Assembly: GCA_964612565.1 (NCBI GenBank)
Contig: CAZTDP010000001.1
Span: forward strand, 124,001-188,000
DNA: 64,000 bases
DNA from: CAZTDP01 sp964612565
Lineage (GTDB): Bacteria > Patescibacteriota > WWE3 > UBA101185 > UBA10185
Direction: 5' to 3'
In this document: piece by piece, positions 59,532 through 64,000 of the stretch
How positions within the stretch are numbered: position 1 is the first letter of the stretch
Layout of the letters: each line of letters starts with the position of its first letter
Program-made: the position numbers and the translations under genes
Notes under the pieces: model-generated
Seen by the model: only the letters and a program-made list of their open reading frames with translations
What the model was told of the DNA's origin: nothing
Databases searched by the model: none

Positions 59532-61283
59532 TCATCTCTTTTGCTTCCGGTGCATTATTTGAATCTCTTTTACGGTTGTTGTTTCAATCGGTGATTTATC
59601 TTCTCTAAATTTAATTAAACGAGGAAATCTAAGAGCATATCCGGCGGTGTGATTTTGGGAAATCGAAATTTCATCGGCGCCGATTTCTAAAACAATTTTT
59701 GGAGAAACAATTACATCCGGAATTAACATTTTGTTAACCACAACGTTTACCGGGAGTTCCTTAACTTTAAATTTATCGGCCATAGTTTTTATTTTTGCCC
59801 ACTCTTCATCTGTTAAACCTGTTCCAACTTTTGTAATGGTTTTAAATGTATCTGTTTCTGTATCATATACGCCAACCAAAAATCCGCCTATCCCAAATTT
59901 TGATCTCACGCCTTTGCCGTGATAGTAGCCAAGTAAAACGCAGTCTACTGAGTCGTCCAACAATTTTTCGTCGGCCTTTTTAAGCTTGATCCACGAATAA
60001 CTTCTGGCACCTGCCTGATAAGGGTCTTCGGAGTTTTTTACAATAATGCCTTCAAGGCCTTTTTCTTTGGCCTCCTCGTAATATTCAACCAATTTGTCAA
60101 AATCCTTTGTTTCAAAATTTTCGGCAATTTTAATTGTGTCGCCGCTTTTAATCACGGTCTTCAAAATCTTTTTACGTTCTTTTAATGGTTTATCGATTTG
60201 TAATTCGCCGTTTAGATATAAAATATCGAAAACAAAGTATTTTAGGGGAATTGTTTCGGTCATGCTTTGTACATCGTATTTACGTTTGCGCTGAATTGTT
60301 TCCTGAAAAGGTAAAAATTCTCCCGTTTCTCTGTTAAATCCAATTGCTTCGCCGTCCAAAATTACCGAATCGGCTTTAATTTGTTTTTGAGCTGCTTCAA
60401 CAAGATCAGGGTATTGATGAGTTGTTTCCTCTAAATTTCGTGTAAATGTTTTTATCAAATACGCATCTTTTGTTTTTTCAAATAAACTTTCCTGTGGTGT
60501 TTCGGCCTTTACTTTTGTGGCTTTATCCATGTGAAGTTGCACGCGCGTTCCGTCAAATTTAAATTCGGCCCATACATTTGGAATTCTCTCAAACGCTTCT
60601 TCCATTCCGCTGACTCGTGAAGCTTTTTGCGATAATACCGGAACTCCTGCGGCCATCTTAATGTTCTTTAAGCCTTTTAATCCATCCTTTTTTACGTTTT
60701 TCACGATTAACCCTATATCCGGTCTGGTGTAGTATGCGTGCTCAATTGCTTGCGCCGCGTTCTTATCTCCGATAAGTTCTGCAAGGGAAGCAATTACGGT
60801 TAGTTCTGTAAAGCCCAAACGTAGTGTTCCCAAAATTATTCGCGTGGCAAACTTTGCCGACAGAGCGTCCATTGAATTTAACAATTCTGCGGCTTTTCGA
60901 GTTTTACCGTCAACCGATCCGGAACCTTCGGTGAAAGCGACTTCCAGCATTTGCTCATAAACTTCTTGAATGGATTTTGTAGAACTCTTTTGCTTTGAGA
61001 ATAGTTTTTCTGCAACATTTCCAAGATCGCCTAGTTGCGCGTACAAAATCTTGGCATCTTCTCCGCTTGCTTGTTCCAAAATTTTCACCATAAGTTTGTC
61101 GGCAATATTAAAATTTTTGTTTTCAAACGGAGCTTTTAAATAACCAAGTGAAAGGTAAATTGCGATTCCGGCTTCGGACGATTCGAGTTCGTTTATAAGT
61201 TCTGACAAAATGGTTGTTATTTCAAGTCTTTTTGGGGTTTTTTCAAGTCTATCGAGATATTCGGAAAATTTGCTAAACTTCAT
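59532..61283 (-). CDS. lig: ATP-dependent DNA ligase, archaeal type
   Basis: 583 residues, the length and layout of archaeal/eukaryotic ligase I. An N-terminal DNA-binding domain (about 1-210) includes LLNSMDALSAKFATRIILGTLRLG. The nucleotidyltransferase has the KxDG motif with Lys242 in AEFKFDGTRVQL, then DGEAIGFN, KYFVFDILYLNG, EGIIVKNSEDPY and YSWIKLKK, and an OB domain follows. It seals nicks with ATP rather than NAD. TAAAAT at 61295-61290 ends 6 nt before the ATG. A LigA may exist elsewhere. Confidence 0.95.
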   Translation of the reverse strand: MKFSKFSEYLDRLEKTPKRLEITTILSELINELESSEAGIAIYLSLGYLKAPFENKNFNIADKLMVKILEQASGEDAKILYAQLGDLGNVAEKLFSKQKSSTKSIQEVYEQMLEVAFTEGSGSVDGKTRKAAELLNSMDALSAKFATRIILGTLRLGFTELTVIASLAELIGDKNAAQAIEHAYYTRPDIGLIVKNVKKDGLKGLKNIKMAAGVPVLSQKASRVSGMEEAFERIPNVWAEFKFDGTRVQLHMDKATKVKAETPQESLFEKTKDAYLIKTFTRNLEETTHQYPDLVEAAQKQIKADSVILDGEAIGFNRETGEFLPFQETIQRKRKYDVQSMTETIPLKYFVFDILYLNGELQIDKPLKERKKILKTVIKSGDTIKIAENFETKDFDKLVEYYEEAKEKGLEGIIVKNSEDPYQAGARSYSWIKLKKADEKLLDDSVDCVLLGYYHGKGVRSKFGIGGFLVGVYDTETDTFKTITKVGTGLTDEEWAKIKTMADKFKVKELPVNVVVNKMLIPDVIVSPKIVLEIGADEISISQNHTAGYALRFPRLIKFREDKSPIETTTVKEIQIMHRKQKR

Positions 61284-61317
61284 AGCCTCATTTTACCACC
61301 TCGAAACATTGCGAAGA

Positions 61318-61380
61318 TTACGATAGCTCGTAAGAGGAATTACGATAACTCGTAATAATGGGAATTACGATAACTCGTAA
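61318..61380. repeat. Three palindromic repeats at the end of the Fic-like gene
   Basis: TTACGATAGCTCGTAA at 61318-61333, and TTACGATAACTCGTAA at 61340-61355 and 61365-61380. Each is an inverted repeat (TTACGA/TCGTAA, 4-nt loop). The rightmost copy encodes the last residues YELS and the stop of the Fic-like gene, so the other two look like tandem copies of that 3' end. Period 22-25 bp. There are no spacers of CRISPR type. Confidence 0.8.
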
Positions 61381-62357
61381 TATGAAGATTTAGTACTGCC
61401 CGCTTTCTTAACAAGACCTTTTTCTATTAAAGCCTTTAGATCGCGTAGTACCGTATCCTCGGAAATATCAGGAAACACTCGGGTAAAGTCCTTATTTTGC
61501 AGTAACCCAAAATCTTGCAAATACTCGATTAGCCGTTCTTGTCTTTGACTAACTTTTACACGGCCGGTCACTTTTGCAACTTTAGTATCTTTTGCCAAAA
61601 GTTTTATCTTTTCCGACAAGCCGTACGTTTCAATCGAAATTGCATCGGTAACAAATTCAAGCCAAGACGTGTAGTCAACTTCCGTGTCCGAAATTTCACT
61701 TAACAAGCTCTCCATTTCTTTTTGGGAACGAGATAGATATGAATCTATTTCATACAAAGACTCCGGATTTTTGCCGAAAGAACTTAAAACAAGGTCTGCG
61801 GACAGTGTAGCTGTAGCGTAATTCATGTTTTCAAAAGGTTCAATCCTAATTAGTTCAGCTAACATAATAGAGGAAGTAATAAACGGATGATTTTCCTTTG
61901 CATCCAAACTGTTATACCAGTCAAAGAGCTGAACCATTTTTGCTAAAATCTCTTCCGGATTAGGTTTGCCCTCTATTTTATGAGTTCGGTATGCTGCCGT
62001 TCTGTTTTTTGGAACCAAATTTTCGTTTAAAATTTTGTTAACGTATTTAATATCAAGTTCTTCTAGTTCAGTTTTGTTTGCGCCTTCCAAAATATAATTA
62101 ATTGCTTGTTTAATATTTTCAACTTCCGGTATTTGTGAAGCAGCAAATTCGTCTATCTGTTCTTTAATTTTCTCCTTACTAAAAACACTTCCTGAAATTT
62201 CCAGAATCGAGTAGATACGATTTGATATAACGTCTTTAACTAATTGCTTTTTCCAAGACTGCAAAATTTTTGTATTTGAAACAATTGCGCTGTTGTACTC
62301 AATTGACGCAATATTTTTAAGCACCTTTTGGGTTATCGTAAATTCAGGAATAAACAC
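61365..62357 (-). CDS. Fic-like protein with degenerate active site and C-terminal winged helix
   Basis: 330 residues beginning with GTG. The middle (about 40-240) has the layout of Fic-domain proteins. The signature HPFxxGNGR is replaced at 173-181 by EPFENMNYA, so the catalytic His, both Gly and the Arg are lost. Residues ~265-330 form a DeoR/HTH-like winged helix (FPDISEDTVLRDLKALIEKGLVKKAG). It is probably not an AMP-transferase but a DNA-binding regulator or a pseudoenzyme. Its 3' end is part of a triplicated palindrome. The call rests on motif alignment by eye. Confidence 0.65.
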   Translation of the reverse strand: MFIPEFTITQKVLKNIASIEYNSAIVSNTKILQSWKKQLVKDVISNRIYSILEISGSVFSKEKIKEQIDEFAASQIPEVENIKQAINYILEGANKTELEELDIKYVNKILNENLVPKNRTAAYRTHKIEGKPNPEEILAKMVQLFDWYNSLDAKENHPFITSSIMLAELIRIEPFENMNYATATLSADLVLSSFGKNPESLYEIDSYLSRSQKEMESLLSEISDTEVDYTSWLEFVTDAISIETYGLSEKIKLLAKDTKVAKVTGRVKVSQRQERLIEYLQDFGLLQNKDFTRVFPDISEDTVLRDLKALIEKGLVKKAGSTKSSYYELS

Positions 62358-62396
62358 TGTGCTAATTCTCGCATATTTCCCGCAAGTTTCAACACT

Positions 62397-63461
62397 TTAG
62401 GCTAACGATATTTCTTGCACTTTTTGCTGTTTTGATAAGGATTTTAGGCTCTCAATGCTGGTTATTATTGTTTGTTGTTTATCAATTATGTCCATAACTG
62501 CATTTTTGTGAAAATCATCTAACTCAGAAAATATATCATCCAATAACAGCACAGGTCTTTCGCCGGTTTGTTTTTCAATAAATTCAATTTCGGCAATCTT
62601 AAGAGAAAGCATAGCGCTTCTTAATTCACCGCGGGATCCGAATTCGGCAATGTTGCGTTTGTTATATTCAACTAAAAAATCATCGCGATGCGGCCCGACT
62701 AGTGTTGTTTTTGCGTAAACTTCATTATCTTTATGTTTTTCTAACCTTTCCTCGCTGATTTTATTTTCTTTGTACCCAATCGAGAGTTCGGAATTTTTGT
62801 TGTTTAGTTTTAAAAACATCTTCGATGCTGCTTCATCTAAAAATTCAAAAAGATGTTTTCGTCTATCTTGAATGTAAAGTCCCGAAGTTAGCGCTTCTTT
62901 TGTCCAGTAGCCCATCTCGTCCCAGCCCCGGCCAAATTCAGCAATCTTTTCTAAAATCTTATTTCTTTGTCTAATTGCGCGCGTGTATGTTGAAAGGTTC
63001 TTTTTATAAAGCCGATCTGTTTGTACCAGGATCGAGTCCACGTAGCGCCTTCTGTCGGAGGGGGAGCCTGTTATTGTATTTAAGTCTTCGGGCGTAAAAA
63101 TAACGCTGTTAAAGATTCCCGAAAAATAAGTTACAGACTTTGGTACTTTGTTAACTTTGGCTTTTTTAGTAGAAAGATTAGACAGGTCATCTTTTTTAAT
63201 GACTTGAAGTTCCACAAAGTAGCTGCCGTCCTTGTTCAAAATATTTGCAGCTGCTGTTGCAAAATTTTTGTTGTGATGAATTAAATCTTTATCATAACGA
63301 GCTTTGATAGATTTTCCCGTAGAGAGAAAATTTATTGCTTCAAGCAGATTCGTTTTCCCTATTCCGTTTGGACCGGTTATTAAAGTTATTTTTTCATCAA
63401 ACAAGATATTAAATTTTGTATGATTTCTAAAGTTTACTAATTTCAGTTCGTTGATTTGCAT
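62397..63461 (-). CDS. recF: DNA replication and repair protein RecF
   Basis: 354 residues, SMC-like ATPase. The N-terminus INELKLVNFRNHTKFNI leads into Walker A TGPNGIGKTNLLEAINFL; further on TPEDLNTITGSPSDRRRYVD, VGPHRDDFLVEYN, the signature RGELRSAMLSLKIAE and Walker B VLLLDDIFSELD. It loads RecA at gaps through RecOR. It overlaps no gene and begins 2 nt after mutM. The usual link to dnaA and dnaN is lost here. Confidence 0.95.
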   Translation of the reverse strand: MQINELKLVNFRNHTKFNILFDEKITLITGPNGIGKTNLLEAINFLSTGKSIKARYDKDLIHHNKNFATAAANILNKDGSYFVELQVIKKDDLSNLSTKKAKVNKVPKSVTYFSGIFNSVIFTPEDLNTITGSPSDRRRYVDSILVQTDRLYKKNLSTYTRAIRQRNKILEKIAEFGRGWDEMGYWTKEALTSGLYIQDRRKHLFEFLDEAASKMFLKLNNKNSELSIGYKENKISEERLEKHKDNEVYAKTTLVGPHRDDFLVEYNKRNIAEFGSRGELRSAMLSLKIAEIEFIEKQTGERPVLLLDDIFSELDDFHKNAVMDIIDKQQTIITSIESLKSLSKQQKVQEISLA

Positions 63462-63462
63462 T

Positions 63463-64000
63463 TCATTTTAGGGGTTGGCAGTTTGGGCAAAAATAAGTTC
63501 CCCGTCCGTTAATCTTTGTAAATTCTACTTTACTTCCGCATTTTGGACATTTTGTTTTTGAATAAATTTCAAAATATTTTTGATGCTCGCCCTCGTTTCC
63601 AAAAGGATCCACGTACATTTTATCGTCTAAAGTAGATCCACGGTGTCTTATTCCATCGTTTAAAACTTTTTTGGCTGCTTCCAAAAGTTTTTCGGCGTCT
63701 TTTTCGGTAATATCTTTTGTAGAGGTTTTGGGGTTTATTCCGGCAAGAAAGAGGGCATCTGTTACGTAAATATTGCCCAAACCCGACACTATGTGCTGGT
63801 CGAGAAGCGCGTTTTTAATACTCGTTTTTTTGCTTTTAATTGCTTGTTCAAATTCCTTTGGGGTTAAGTCCTTTTTTATCGGCTCCGGTCCGTATTTGTT
63901 TTTTAAAACATCAAGCTGCTTTGAATTTGTAAGTACAACTTTTCCAAACATTCTCATGTCGCTAAACGTTAACTTTTTTGTTTGGCCATTGTTTTCCAAA
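63463..64000 (-). CDS. mutM: Formamidopyrimidine-DNA glycosylase, 5' end cut by window edge
   Basis: The visible 178-179 residues are the C-terminal two thirds of Fpg/MutM: FSDMRMFGKVVL, the helix-two-turn-helix region IVSGLGNIYVTDALFLAGINP, and the zinc finger CPKCGSKVEFTKINGRGTYFCPNCQ. The N-terminal catalytic Pro-Glu lies beyond base 64000. It removes oxidised purines. It is followed by recF, 2 nt apart. Confidence 0.94.
   Translation of the reverse strand, partial: LENNGQTKKLTFSDMRMFGKVVLTNSKQLDVLKNKYGPEPIKKDLTPKEFEQAIKSKKTSIKNALLDQHIVSGLGNIYVTDALFLAGINPKTSTKDITEKDAEKLLEAAKKVLNDGIRHRGSTLDDKMYVDPFGNEGEHQKYFEIYSKTKCPKCGSKVEFTKINGRGTYFCPNCQPLK

Noticed and set aside
1..64000. Recoded UGA (Gly) as in Gracilibacteria or SR1
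   Set aside because: TGA ends genuine proteins at family-typical positions (for example lgt and tktN), and I saw no in-frame TGA inside the conserved genes.
1..64000. Insertion sequences, tRNA or rRNA genes
   Set aside because: No transposase-like ORF and no tRNA or rRNA signature was seen in the intergenic spaces, most of which are under 120 bp.

Overview
This window reads as a chromosomal segment of an AT-rich, small-genome bacterium, most likely a Patescibacteria (Candidate Phyla Radiation) member of the Microgenomates/WWE3 type. That placement is inference. It rests on the gene set: split transketolase, PilM/N/O with a baseplate-J-like membrane protein, MurT/GatD, paired FemAB-like proteins, a TraG/VirB4-like ATPase, an archaeal-type ATP-dependent DNA ligase, and shortened versions of many core proteins. 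TGA is used as a normal stop codon, which argues against the UGA-recoding Gracilibacteria and SR1. There are three runs of exactly 100 N (3379-3478, 45590-45689, 54754-54853). They are scaffold gaps of unknown true length and interrupt tsaD, the 3' side of rmuC and a small membrane-protein gene.

Layout. 1-9 kb: valS (cut by the window edge) and proS are divergent, followed by tsaD, an orphan sugar-type ABC binding lipoprotein, an O-antigen-ligase-like protein and gatD/murT. 9-11 kb: dnaA, with DnaA boxes on both sides, is a candidate origin. 11-18.5 kb: HAD phosphatase, zinc ribbon, ruvX, and a baseplate-J-like protein / PilM / TraG-VirB4-like ATPase group. 18.4-22.3 kb: small membrane proteins and the hrcA-grpE-dnaK heat-shock operon with a CIRCE-like operator. 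22.3-26.3 kb: an orphan small protein, lepA and murJ. 26.3-29.2 kb: rpsT, pilN, pilO, two small membrane proteins and a sortase. 29.2-35.3 kb: holA, an LCP protein and a glycolytic block (tpiA, a half-length aldehyde:ferredoxin-oxidoreductase-like protein with its ferredoxin, pgk, gapA, thioredoxin).

35.4-50.3 kb: a D-Ala-D-Ala carboxypeptidase, two UvrD-type helicases (one fused to a PD-(D/E)XK nuclease), ksgA, a glycosyltransferase, a candidate structured ncRNA, two FemAB-like transferases, rmuC, metG, a 5'-3' exonuclease and nth. 50.3-59.5 kb: a sugar-phosphate block (2-hydroxyacid dehydrogenase, class II aldolase, PfkB kinase, split transketolase, rpe, rpiB) with lgt and small membrane proteins. 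59.5-64 kb: ATP-dependent DNA ligase, a Fic-like protein with a ruined active site, recF and a partial mutM.

Together the genes describe a fermentative cell with PfkB/aldolase/TIM/GAPDH/PGK and a non-oxidative pentose-phosphate route. Its envelope is Gram-positive-like (amidated peptidoglycan, FemAB cross-bridge, LCP, sortase, Lgt lipoproteins) and it carries type IV pilus assembly proteins. The strongest regulatory theme is start-site architecture. At least sixteen genes have a TATAAT-like -10 box ending 6-7 nt before the start codon, which predicts leaderless mRNAs; Shine-Dalgarno motifs appear mainly inside operons. The most interesting unexplained items are a standalone structured RNA near 40.6-40.75 kb, a triplicated SD-ATG unit before murJ that makes two coupled six-residue minicistrons, the half-length AOR plus ferredoxin inside the glycolytic block, and a VPDTG-tailed protein next to a sortase.
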